64,000 bases of DNA from Akanthomyces muscarius (Eukaryota; Ascomycota; Sordariomycetes; Hypocreales; Cordycipitaceae), in NCBI RefSeq assembly GCF_028009165.1, contig NC_079241.1:7192001-7256000 (forward strand). Direction: 5' to 3'. The notes below the pieces were generated by a model. The model was not told the origin of the DNA, did not search any database, and saw nothing but the letters and a program-made list of their open reading frames with translations. Position numbers and translations under genes: made by a program. Positions 11,356-21,321 of the stretch are shown here, piece after piece (position 1 is the stretch's first letter; the number at the start of each line of letters is the position of its first letter).

Positions 11356-12718
11356 ATTGAGATGGCACAGCAAAAATATGGAATAAATATATTACGTGCC
11401 GTTTGCTTTGTAGGTGCGTTCTACCCTGTTTTACTCTGTCTTCTTTGCCTCTTCCTCCGGAACAGAACACGATCTGCCTTGTAGCTACAGCTACACTCTC
11501 GCCAAGCTGATGTCGCCGCCTGGAACTAAAACCAAGAGTCAGTCAACAAAGCATTTCGGCGGGGAAACGGAATTTTACTTGAAGCTTTGCATTTTCTTGA
11601 GAAATTAATCTTTGAAAAACGTTCGCCGCTCAAACCTTTAGTTGCTTTTGGTGTTGCATTTGGCACCATACGCGTCGTTTCGCGCTCGCCATGCCGCGAC
11701 AGCCCAAAACCCTGACCACGCCAGCATGCATCTCTTCCCGCCAGCCGTGGGCGGCTGCCCAGTTGCATATCCTTTTATCAGATACATGGCGGTCGGAGTC
11801 GCTCAACTGTGCACCTAGATATGTGATGGCTGTCGAAGCGTGAGCTGGTGCCAGCACTGGCCAAGACGAGAGAGATGTCGCGGTGCCATCGCCACTGGGG
11901 CCAGCTTAGGATCGAAGTGTAGAACAGAGAACTCTAGGGTGCCTCCTGTGGAACGCGGGTAAAGTGGCTGGGGACTCATGATGTCTTGATCGTGCGTCAA
12001 TATGCTGGCTGGAGATTGGGGAAGAATCAGAATGGGTTTTAGTATCTTCCATCTTCGAGAATAACAAGGATGCAGGCCCTTATGTAGTTTCTATGTATCG
12101 CAAAGAGCTCTGGACAGTATTTAAAGTTTGCCATGGCTTTGATCTGGCCCGGTGTTGCTCGCCTGTTTCCTCAAGCCAATGGAGTGCGTTTTTTGCGCCA
12201 CGACCTGTTGCACAAACTTTCTTGGCCCTCCCTCTATTTGTTCGTTCTAGGCAAAGATATCAAGTAGCGCAAATATTTCTCTACTTGCTTATACTCTGTA
12301 GCTCGATCGAATTAGTTTGCACCAGAACCAGATTTCCCTCGAGTTGCTCGGGAGTTATACACCGGCTTCGCCAAAGCGTTACGAGGGTTCGCGACGATAG
12401 AGATGTTGTGCACTTTCTGAGCAACCACAACATAGTAACGCCCTTTATTATTATGCTCATAGTTTCTATAGATTATTGTGGTAAACAATGATAGTCCGCC
12501 AGCTCATCGCTGCAACTCGAATGACCCGAGGCTCAGTGGCGAAGGAGACTCGGCCTTGACATACCCCCCAAGATCGGTCCTCGCTACTGGGAAACCGTGA
12601 AATCATGACGCTCATCAAGCGACATCAATTGCCCTAAAAAGCAATCTATTCCATAGAAAACTGTCTTTTTTTTTTCTTCTTCTTCTTTTTTATGCTCGTT
12701 CTTATTTGCATCGCTTTT
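11356..12718. other. Gene-poor stretch
   Basis: Only short inconsistent open frames are seen. The neighbouring sequence at 11044-11076 contains the 14-base unit gtaaccatcacatt twice in tandem. I see nothing else. Confidence 0.4.
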
Positions 12719-12745
12719 TGGGGGGGGGGGGGGGGGGGGGGGGGG
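12663..12745. repeat. TTC microsatellite followed by a 26-base G homopolymer
   Basis: Pyrimidine text with T runs and TTC units (12663-12690) is followed, after a short spacer, by an uninterrupted run of 26 G from 12720 to 12745. Such a run can form G-quadruplexes, and its length is often misread by sequencers. A proline-run open frame on the minus strand here is a by-product of the tract. Confidence 0.9.
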
Positions 12746-12894
12746 TTCTTCTTGGTTTTTGATCACGACTGATCTCGGGTGCGTCAAAGGATCTTCCACC
12801 GAGCTCTGCTCCGCCGTCAAGTCTCGGCTCATTTGGGTTTCAGCAAGTAGCTATACTAATGCTACTATTTGGGCTCTATGTAAATGATGTAAGG

Positions 12895-13085
12895 TGTTCG
12901 CTCCTCACAAGTGAAGTGTGTTTGCAATTTTCATTGTCTTTTGTAGGCGCGGTACCGCCCACCACGACGAGACTGTTGAGCAGGCCAGTGCCAGAGTGAT
13001 GCCAACGACTATGGCCAGGACTGTGATTGGGGCGTGAGTAGCGACTTGTCGGTGTTTTGTTCCTTTCTCGTTCTCGTGTGCGGTT
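12895..13085 (-). pseudogene. Possible terminal exon with one membrane segment
   Basis: The minus strand reads as an open segment. It begins with a polar stretch (AHENEKGTKHRQVATHAP), continues through a hydrophobic helix (ITVLAIVVGITLALACSTV) and ends in a short tail with a stop near 12895. The pattern is that of a single-pass membrane anchor at a C-terminus. No start codon or convincing upstream exon was found, and an in-frame stop lies just upstream. It may be the last exon of a decayed gene, or chance. Confidence 0.25.
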
Positions 13086-13789
13086 GAGCTCTCATTCTAC
13101 GCAGAGAATGTCTCTATACTTAATCTAGAGCGGTAGTTTGCAGGCATGCTGGCACACTGGCTAGGACCACGGCAGAAAATGTAACCACAACTTGGACGAT
13201 TCAGAATATCGGGTGTGCATGGTTCCTTTGCCACTGAGGTGCTTTTTTTTCATATGTATAGCATTATACATGTATCGATATGTGACATTTCCCTACTTTG
13301 CCACATATGTGCATCCTCGTAACGAGATGGCCAGATCAGGAGTCCTGACCAAACCACGGGCCTTTATTTGCGAGGTAAAGCGTCCCATCCTGGTCGACTG
13401 GAACCCTTTCCAAAACGGATGGAATGCGACGGCGTTTTGTCCGATTAAGGACTGTATCCCAGTCTGAGCAGCGAATCCAGGTTGAGTAGCAACCCAGCTC
13501 ATTTATACAGGGAGGGGCTCCTGCGCGGGTCGACAGTCGTCACATTCAGCTTTCCAATTTTATGCACGGGTTTCCAAGGCCGGCTAGCCGCAGGAAAGCC
13601 TGCATACCTTGGCTGAAAATACACCAGATGATGAGTTTTTCTGCGCGGGGATGCTCACCAATAAACGTGCAGTTCTTGGCATCAGCCACGGCCATCAAGG
13701 TTGCTATGCTCCATCGCGAAAAGGCAGCGTTGTTTTAAGCTTAAATTTTTGGCAGCTTCAGACGGTCCAACTTTAACGCTCGGAACGAA

Positions 13790-14259
13790 TTACGGTCCAT
13801 GCTTCATGCAGCTATTCGAGTTGTAGATGCGTTTATCACAGGCTGGGGAAAAGAAAGTCAAGACTCTTCCGGTGCGGTTGAGAAGGAATGATGGCAAAGT
13901 TGTTTGTTGGATTTGGATGTCCAAGACGGAGTGGATCTGCTGGCAATAATGCGAATCAGCCATCTGTGCCAAGACTTGAGCTCCTGCGCGGAAAATATCA
14001 ATGTTCTCGACGTCCTGAACGTAAAAAGGACATGAGGTTTTTCCTCAGCTGCTTAATTTAGAAGGAAGTATACGATGCCATGCATGTCTTCCAAGCGGTC
14101 GATACCTTGATCACGCATAGTAGTTTGTTCCACCGCTTTCCCTTCATTTGTTGGCCAGCATGAATCGAGTAATCTGTACTGTCGTACAACACCACAAAGG
14201 TTCTCACGAGGCGTCTTGGCAGCGCAACTAATGCATATCAAGCAGTTTATCGTTTCCAT
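13790..14259 (-). pseudogene. Two-exon orphan remnant of an unrecognised protein
   Basis: Two minus-strand open segments, 14259-14106 and 14043-13790, join in phase across a possible 62-nt intron (GTATCG donor, CTAAAT branch region, GAG acceptor). The joined text contains natural-looking helices such as VENIDIFRAGAQVLAQMADS. It lacks a recognised domain and has no convincing 5' end. The 3' end is a normal stop. It could be the C-terminal part of a decayed gene or a short real gene. I do not recognise the family. Confidence 0.3.
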
Positions 14260-14362
14260 ACAAAGAAACGTGGCGTACCGGCAGCTGCCCTATCAGGGTT
14301 GAGAAGAAAAAGCATAATTCCGAGCAAAAACGGGAAGCCAGCCCGGGTCCTTTGTCTGCAGG

Positions 14363-14369
14363 TATAAAA
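14363..14369 (+). promoter_or_regulatory. TATA box
   Basis: TATAAAA lies 93 bases before the ATG at 14462. It is followed by a pyrimidine-rich leader, fitting a strongly regulated promoter for the metal-motif protein. Confidence 0.6.
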
Positions 14370-14461
14370 ACCCACCCGTTGGCCCAATTGCAGTCTATTG
14401 CTCTTTTGCTTCTCTCTACACGTTACCGCATCTCTTTCGTTTTCAGTCGAACATTATCACA

Positions 14462-15016
14462 ATGCAGTTCAAGTCGCTCGCTTACATCCTGCTGGGCCAG
14501 TCGGCCCTGGTGGCCGCCCAATCGGCCACCACCACGTCCTCGGCCACGCAGGCCACCGCTACGTGCGAGCCTCACGAGGATCACTGGCACTGCCCGTCGG
14601 GCGTGCCGCAGCCCTCGCTCAACCCCGACGGCTCGCCCAACCCCAAGGCGACCCAGGGCAGCAGCGACGACAACGATCATGATCACGACCACGATCACAG
14701 CCATGACCATGACACGGACAGCCACAGCGCGACCGCCAGCGCGACCGCCAGCAGCAACAGCACCACCACAGCCGCCGCCACCACTGGCCCTGGCGGCTGC
14801 ACGCCGCACAACGACCACTGGCACTGCCCGTCTGGCGTCCCCAAGCCGACCACGCCTCCTCCCGGCTACACGCCCACTGCGTCGTCGACTGGTGGTGCTT
14901 CAACGAGCGCGAGCGCTTCGGCCACACCCACCACCGCCGCGGCGGGCAAGGCGGCACCCCTGAGCCTTGCCGTCCTCATCGGCGGCAGCGTCCTGTTCGG
15001 CGCTCTTTTCCTGTAA
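14462..15016 (+). CDS. Secreted GPI-type protein with two CxPHxDHWHC motifs and a His/Asp run, 184 aa
   Basis: The gene has a single exon. An N-terminal signal peptide (MQFKSLAYILLGQSALVAA) and a C-terminal hydrophobic tail (about 164-184) after a Ser/Thr/Ala-rich stalk indicate a GPI-anchored surface protein. Two near-identical motifs, CEPHEDHWHCPSGVP at 35-49 and CTPHNDHWHCPSGVP at 113-127, each offer two Cys and three His. Between them lies an alternating His/Asp stretch (71-88). This density of His, Cys and Asp strongly suggests transition-metal binding, with zinc or nickel most likely. The arrangement recalls, but does not match, the C-terminal CxHx..HC motif of Pra1/Aspf2 zincophores. 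The role in zinc or copper storage at the wall is inferred. I know no characterised family with exactly this layout. Confidence 0.85.
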   Translation: MQFKSLAYILLGQSALVAAQSATTTSSATQATATCEPHEDHWHCPSGVPQPSLNPDGSPNPKATQGSSDDNDHDHDHDHSHDHDTDSHSATASATASSNSTTTAAATTGPGGCTPHNDHWHCPSGVPKPTTPPPGYTPTASSTGGASTSASASATPTTAAAGKAAPLSLAVLIGGSVLFGALFL

Positions 15017-16201
15017 ATTTGCAACCACTGTGGGGGTAACTGTACAGAAATAGGACTGCGTTCAGCAGGCGGATAGGACCATCATCACATGAGAAGGGTG
15101 GCATGAATAGGAGGGAGAAGGCTATAAAAGTGTATAAATAGACATGAAGTTAGCAGAATGCGACAAAATGTCACTTGCCCCAGTCTAATAAGCGTGCAAG
15201 TGCCGTGCTGTACCTTACACGAGGCGCCCCTGTGTTGAGTCAGGCACGGCGTGCGATGTATGCAAGATGGGATGGATGAGGTGCAGCGGATCATGCCGGT
15301 TGCAACGCTGTCCCAACAGTCCAGGCAGCCTTGCGGAGGCAGTTCATGAGCCTTGTCAGGAAAGCGTGAAGTGGATGTCACCGGAGATGGAGGCTCATCT
15401 GGCGGCGTCTACACGCGCGAGTGTGAGTCTGTGGTGGTGGTCGAGTGACGGGCATACTGTGGTCACGAGCCGTCGTGTCATGAGCGGATGTAGAGCTGCG
15501 AGCAGGAGGAGATTGGCCTTGTCTTGAAATGCCAAATTAGCAAAGAACCATGCAGGTTAACTTTCCTAACGTGAGATGAGCTCAGAGATATTTGCCACGA
15601 TGACATTGTAACATGACAATATGGTGAATGGTGAATGGTGAAGAATAACATTTCTAGGGGGAGGTGAGCGATGAGATGAGCTGCTGCCCCACCACGGCGC
15701 ACGTGGCAGCCATTTGAGATGGCCACTGCCTGGTTGTCAAGCCGCAGAAATGAAACATGTCATCAGTACGAGGAAAACAAGGATAGTGAGGATTATAGTG
15801 AGAAATAAAGAAGAGGGGGAAAATCTGAAAAACAATAGAAACAAGACAAACAAGACAAACAAGACAAGCAAGAAGAAAGTTACTGCGGGCTGGCTGTCCA
15901 GGCAAAGTCTCCACCGTTACCCGCGCCGTCTTTTCTCCATGTACCTACCTAGGTAGGCACGCTAGGCAGGTGGGTGGTAGCCTTGGGACCCTGATGAACC
16001 ACATGCACCTCGCAGAAAAGAATTCTTCCGCGTGCACACCACAGCAGCCAAACGGCTCTACCTACGCAAAGACGGTCTTCGCCCTGCGTCCCGGCTGACT
16101 TGAACCTGCCTACTCTTCCCAGGCGCCAGCAAGCAGCACACGCACACTTTATCAGTCATTTCCACCACACGCCGCATTTCCACAGCCTTTTCCTCCTTAC
16201 G
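15017..16201. other. Intergenic with palindromic CCTACCTAGGTAGG
   Basis: No gene is seen. At 15944-15957 the perfect 14-base palindrome cctacctaggtagg occurs. Related tacctaggta text is common in intergenic DNA of this group, so it need not be a binding site. The right end is the nuc1 promoter. Confidence 0.4.
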
Positions 16202-16208
16202 TATAAAA
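16202..16208 (+). promoter_or_regulatory. TATA box of nuc1
   Basis: TATAAAA lies 44 bases before the nuc1 ATG, implying a very short leader of about 10-20 nt. Confidence 0.5.
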
Positions 16209-16251
16209 GCCTCCCGCGACCAGCAAGCCTCGTTCCGCCCGCCCGCCCAAC

Positions 16252-17304
16252 ATGTCAAAACAATCCCTCGCCATGATTGCCGCTCTTAGTGCCGGAGGCG
16301 GCGCTGCCCTCACAGCCGCCGTCTACTCACTCCGCTCCTCGAAACCCGAACAACAAGCACAACAAGCACAACAAGCACAGCAGCAGCTGCTGCTGCAACC
16401 GACGCCGACGATCCCCGGCGCCTACCCTGCTCAGCCTTTCCCCGTCGGCGCGCCTCTCCCCACCGCCGCCGTGGGCACCTCACCCGTCAACCCCTCCGGC
16501 CTCTTCGAATACGGCTTCCCGGGCCCCGTCGCCGACGTCGCCGCCCGCAGCGCCCTCATCTCCTCGTACGACCGCCGCACGCGCAACCCGCACTGGGTCG
16601 TCGAGCACATCACCGCAGCCTCGCTCGCGCGCCGCGACGCCGACCGCAAGCACAGCGTCTTTGTCGAGGATGCCGCCGTCCCGCCGCAGTTCCGCGCCGG
16701 CCTCAAGGACTACTACCGCAGCGGCTACGACCGCGGCCACCAGGTGCCCGCCGCCGACGCCAAGTGGTCCCAGCAGGCCATGGACGACACCTTTTACCTC
16801 ACAAACATGTGTCCCCAGGTCGGCGAGGGCTTCAACCGCGACTACTGGGCGCACTTTGAGGACTTCTGCCGCCGGCTCACCGTGCGGTACCCCTCGGTCC
16901 GCATCGTCACCGGCCCGCTCTACCTCCCCCGCAAGGACCCCGTGGACAACAAGTGGTACGTCAAGTACGAGATGATTGGCAGCCCGCCCTCCGTCGCCGT
17001 CCCGACGCACTTTTACAAGGTCATCTTTGCCGAGGACGGCAAGGCCGGCGGCAACGTCGCCCTCGGCGCGTTTGTCCTCCCCAACGCGCCCATCGACAAC
17101 AACAAGCCCATCACCGACTTTGAGGTGCCCGTCGAGGCCGTGGAGCGTGCGAGTGGCCTCGAATTCGCCTCGAAGCTGCCGGTTCAGCGCCGCAGGCGTC
17201 TTTGTGCGGATACAACGTGTGCGCTGGTCATCAAGGACTATGCCGATAGGCAAAAGGCCTTTGCAAAGGGTGGTGACAAGCGCTCCCTGCCTCCTACGCA
17301 ATAG
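16252..17304 (+). CDS. nuc1: Mitochondrial nuclease Nuc1 (endonuclease G family), 350 aa
   Basis: This is a sugar-nonspecific DNA/RNA endonuclease of the His-Me (beta-beta-alpha metal) superfamily, normally in mitochondria and released to degrade DNA during cell death. The gene is a single exon. The catalytic DRGH motif is at residues 160-163, with His163 as general base. Metal-site context follows (TNMCPQ, then GEGFNRDYW with Asn195). Residues 1-30 form a hydrophobic N-terminus typical of a mitochondrial inner-membrane anchor. A Gln-Ala run lies at about 34-46. A 66-base decayed relative of its C-terminal region lies 5.7 kb upstream. Length and motifs fit an active enzyme. Confidence 0.95.
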   Translation: MSKQSLAMIAALSAGGGAALTAAVYSLRSSKPEQQAQQAQQAQQQLLLQPTPTIPGAYPAQPFPVGAPLPTAAVGTSPVNPSGLFEYGFPGPVADVAARSALISSYDRRTRNPHWVVEHITAASLARRDADRKHSVFVEDAAVPPQFRAGLKDYYRSGYDRGHQVPAADAKWSQQAMDDTFYLTNMCPQVGEGFNRDYWAHFEDFCRRLTVRYPSVRIVTGPLYLPRKDPVDNKWYVKYEMIGSPPSVAVPTHFYKVIFAEDGKAGGNVALGAFVLPNAPIDNNKPITDFEVPVEAVERASGLEFASKLPVQRRRRLCADTTCALVIKDYADRQKAFAKGGDKRSLPPTQ

Positions 17305-17648
17305 TGTACTTTCTTCTTCTTCTTCTATAATTTTGCATCTAATTCTGGTGTTGTCTTTTATTTATTTCTTTCTTTTATCATCTGGTCTGAGTCCTGTTAC
17401 TCATGTCAATTTGCTTACCCCGGCTTGCTGTTCTCATTGCCGCTACGGTCATCATAGATAGAATAAGCTCAAGGGACATGGACTGTAGACTTTTGTACAT
17501 TAGCTCACTATACGGCATAGCAATCATTAATCTACTTATGACAGTATTGCCTTTGCTATCTTACAAGCCTCTCCGCGGGCAATAAACAATGCAAAAGAAA
17601 TCAGCCCCATACGCCGAACCGTTTCATACTGCTCCGCGGCTTTCAGTG
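17305..17648. other. 3' flanks of convergent nuc1 and pfs2
   Basis: T-rich 3' untranslated sequence of nuc1 meets the 3' end of pfs2. No gene is seen. Confidence 0.5.
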
Positions 17649-19659
17649 CTAACGTATGCGCTTGTAGTTGCCTTGCCGCTGTTCTTCCCGTAGGCTGTCT
17701 TCCTGGCTTGGCAGAGGAGCCCGTCGTCGGCCGGCATCGCCGCCTTTGTCCATGCCCATGGGCATCGGTGGCGGCGGGATAGGCATGCCGCCAGCACCAG
17801 GGGGTGGGATGAGCCCAGGCGGCAGCTGGCCCGGCGGCGGAAGCGGCACGCCGGCCTTTTTCATCATCTCGAGCAGCTGCATCGGGTTCGGCGGGTTGTT
17901 GGGGTCGAGGCCCGGCAGGGGCGGCGGCGGGACGCCGTTCATACCGGGCAGGGAGAATGGAGGCGGGGGGAACTGGCCGGGTGGGGGAATATGGCCATTG
18001 GCTCCAACGCCGGGGATCAGAGGAGGCGGCGGCACGGCCGATCCTATTCCAGGCACGATGCTGCCGCCACCAAGCGGGAGACCAGGGATTCCAGGCAGCA
18101 AAGAGGCGCCAGCGCCACCGGCTGGCCGCTGCGCATCCTGGTCGACAAGAGCATCCATCTCGTCTTCGATTTCCTGCTGCTCTTCTTCCTGTCGCTGCCG
18201 GCGGTTACCGCGGCGGTCCCATGTGCCCTGCGCCTCGGCCGCCGCTTCACCAATGTGGTAGCGGTCCTGGAAGACTTCGGCGTCACCAGGGCGAGCGCGA
18301 GTCCAGAAACGCGTGATTCTGTCGTTTGAGCCCGACGCCAGGATGTGGCCGAGCGGGTGCCAATCGAGCGACCAAATGGCGTAGTCGTGCGCGAATGACA
18401 GTTTGTGTGTTGGCCAGATGGACTGTGCTGGGGTCGTCGTCGGGTCCGGGCTGTCGTACGGCGCCACAGTGAGTTGCTGACCAGGAGGTGTGTTGGGTGA
18501 GTCAAGGAGGTAGTGGAATAGTGAGCCGTCCATGCCGCCGGTGGACAGCAAGTTGGCGTGGACAGGATGCCAGGCGACCGTAGAAATGTCCTTTTCGTGC
18601 CCCTTGAGCAAGCAAATGTCCCGCATCATGCGCAGGTCAAACACACGGGCCGTCTGGTCTCGTGCCGAGGTGGCCAGGCAGCTGCCTCGTACTCTCTCAA
18701 ACAGAACCTTTGTGATTGTGCTCTTATGCCCATGGAGAGTGGTCAAGCAGCGACCGGATCGCGGGTCCCACAGCTTGACCAAGTGATCTTTGGATCCCGA
18801 GACGAGGAGACCTTTCGTCGGATGCCAGTCGACCGATTTAGCGTCCCAGCCATGACCTTCGAGTTTCGTCTCCATCGATCCCAGGGCGAAGTCAAATACC
18901 TTTAGCGTAGAGTCGTCGGATGCCGTGACAAACTTGGCATCGTTGGGGCTGAATGCCAAGTCGCGAATCGGATCCGAGTGCGCATTGATGCTCTGCACAT
19001 TGTTGAAGTTGGGCTGCCAGTATTTGATCAGGCCATCGTGGTCGCCAGAGACGAGCCAGTCGTCGCTGTGGGAGTACTCGAGCGCGCGAATCGCCGAGTC
19101 ATGCGCTTGCATAATCGTCTCAAAGTTGAATCCTGTACCATTCCAGAGTGTGAATTCACCACTGGTCGAGGCTGTGAGAAGACGCCGGCCTTCTGGAGTC
19201 CACCGCACCACATTTACAGGGTGCTTGATCTTATTGAGGGATGAGTGCAGATGCTTGGCCGGAATGGTGTCTGCCGGGTTCGTTGGTCTTGCGATAGGCG
19301 GCAGCATCTGGCCATTGGTTAGCGCTGCGTCGAGCACATCATCAAGACGATTCACAAACATCAATAATGTAGCTTGGGCTGGGCCGCTCAGCCTCGCCAA
19401 TGTAAGCGCCCTTGTAATTGGGCACTCTATTGCGCTGCCAATGAATTATCGTTGAGCTGTAGTCGGTCACGGGTCCTATCATGCGTCAGCTGGCGCGCTC
19501 ATCGTCTGTCCTGCCACGGGTCCAGCACAGTGCTCTGGCTGGCAGATGCTGCGGCACAGAATCGCACATACGTCGACCTCTGACTTTGACAAAGCCTCCA
19601 TCCTGCCCTTGGCCGCCACCACCGCGATCATTCTGGTCTCCACGAGGCTCGTAGGCCAT
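17649..19659 (-). CDS. pfs2: Polyadenylation factor subunit 2 (WD40, Pfs2), 620 aa, three exons
   Basis: Pfs2/WDR33 is the WD40 scaffold of the cleavage and polyadenylation factor that recognises the poly(A) signal in nuclear pre-mRNA. Exons are 19659-19572, 19475-19360 and 19307-17649. The introns of 96 and 52 nt are phase-consistent. The N-terminus (MAYEPRGDQ, then RGRRPVTDY and [20 protein letters not shown]) is the conserved Pfs2 lead-in. At least seven WD repeats follow from about residue 100 to 400, with clear GH-WD elements (for example [15 protein letters not shown]). The C-terminal 200 residues are Pro/Gly-rich and disordered ([27 protein letters not shown]), as in filamentous-fungal orthologues. 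The start is chosen because it restores the conserved N-terminus. Confidence 0.96.
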
Positions 19660-20353
19660 GATGGCGGGTCAGAGCCCCAGCTCGGCTTGCGACTAGTGCT
19701 GAGAGCTGCGAAACATGCACAGTTGATGTGGCCCGGGGGTTTTGCGTGCGCGAGTTCTATGAGATGGAGCCGTTGCGATAAAAATATTCGGGAGGCGAAG
19801 TGAGAATGAATGAGATGACACAAAAGCTTGACTTGCTACCTCCAGGCGCGTTGAAGCTTGCCTCGACGGCCGCTAGTTTGGTACTTTGCGGTGGCTCCAG
19901 CAATTTGGCGCCAGATCACATGATGCGAGCAGCTGCTTAGTCATCTAAGCTAATGCTTGTTGTGATCCGTCGCCCTCGTTGTACCTGTGCGAAGCTCTCA
20001 AAGAACCTTAAAATGAATCTGAAATTTTAGAGAATTGGGTTTGCTCTTTGTGAAGAATTCATCGAGAGATGATAATATGACATGGACAAAATGTCGGTCT
20101 GGTGCGGTTGCGTGTTAGCAAGATAGCCAAGCAGCCACTAACATGATCGGGCAATCTAATATTTCCAGCACGATGAGAGTTAAAGCTCATTGGAAACACG
20201 TTCACGATCGGCGTGTTTATTATTGGGCATCACCGCAAGGCGTTGGATCGCTGGTTCAAGTTTTTATTTATTGAATTATTGAATTAAGAAATTACATGGC
20301 CTGTTATAACCATCGCGTTACTGTATACTAGCTCACAAACCATACATTATAAT
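19660..20353. other. Intergenic
   Basis: The left part is the pfs2 promoter. The right part is AT-rich 3' flank of the ferritin-fold gene. No gene or repeat is recognised. Confidence 0.4.
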
Positions 20354-21321
20354 TTAAGAAGAGATCTCAATGATGGCAGGGCCAGCAGCGACGGTGTCGT
20401 CGTTGACAGCATCCTTGCAGCTGGTCAGGACAGCGTAGGTCTGGCCAGCGAAGCCCTCGGGGATGGTGACCTTGAAGCCGCCATCGACGGGGGTGGCGTC
20501 AGCGAAGGTAGGGCCAGTGACGGCGATGAAGGCAGCGTAGATCTTGGTGTCGGCGCTGGAGCCCTTCAGCTGGTAGCCGGGGGTGGAGAGGGTGATCGTG
20601 TCACCAGCCTTGATGGGCATCTTGGTGTCGGCAGAGACGGCGACAGCGGGGAAAGCCTTGACGGGGAGGGCAGCGTTGCTGTCGGGGCAAGACTTGATGA
20701 AGCCAGATGCCAGGGAGTAGACCTCGTTGAGGGAAAGGGGAGTGTCAAACGGCTGGGGGAAGGGCTTCTGGCCCAGGCTGGCGCGGATGTAGGAGGAGTG
20801 ACGCGACTCGACGGTCAGGATAGAGCCGGCGGCGGTGAGGTAGGTCTTGGACATGATGTCGGCGGCGGCGCCGAGGTAGGCGGACACACCGACACCCTCA
20901 AGGATGGAGGCGGTAGCCAGGAAGGACTTGACGTCCTTGTAGCCGAAGTCGTAGGTGCAGGCAGCGACGGGCTTGGCACCAGCAGCGGTAAGGCCCTTGG
21001 TCAGGAAGTCGACGTGGGCAGCCTCGTCGCTGGCAATGGACTTGAGGTTGTTGTAGACGGTGGAGTCGAAGCCGGCGCTCTTGAAGGCGGCCTCGTCGTA
21101 CTTGGCAAGACCATCACGGTAGAAGGTGTCTTCGAGGTGCTCCAGAGTCAGGGCATACTGGAGAATGTCGGCTGCTTTCTGTTAGTGGTGACCTTGGACA
21201 GTTGTTTGAGATGGCGAGTCATCTTACCATCAGTGATACCAGCGCGCTTCTCAATGGTGGGAGCGGCAGAGACGAAGCCAGCAGCGACAACGGCCGCGAT
21301 GGTAGCCTGAGAGAAATGCAT
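20354..21321 (-). CDS. Secreted ferritin-fold (Rds1-like) protein, 303 aa, two exons
   Basis: Exons are 21321-21228 and 21171-20354, with a 56-nt intron whose AAAGCAG acceptor restores frame. A signal peptide (MHFSQATIAAVVAAGFVSAAP) is followed by a Kex2-like Lys-Arg at about residue 26. The core from about 32 to 200 is a four-helix ferritin-like domain: ILQYALTLEHLEDTFY, then SIASDEAAHVDFLTKGL, with Glu and His residues at metal-ligand-like positions, then ILTVESRHSSYIRASLG. This is the DUF/ferritin_2 family of fungal Rds1-type stress and sexual-stage proteins. The C-terminal 100 residues form a beta-rich domain. Related proteins are induced by starvation or stress. No enzyme activity is established for them. 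Confidence 0.92.

Noticed and set aside
12584..12832. Minus-strand frame with a proline run
   Set aside because: The prolines come from the G homopolymer and the Lys/Glu run from the TTC repeat. No domain or conserved part.
14352..14963. Arg/Pro-rich open frames overlapping the metal-motif gene on both strands
   Set aside because: They are frame shadows of GC-rich coding sequence. Only the 14462 frame has a signal peptide, motifs and a GPI tail.
16480..17301. Long minus-strand frame opposite nuc1
   Set aside because: Val/Gly/Asp-rich antisense shadow of a GC-rich gene. The sense frame carries DRGH and full nuclease text.
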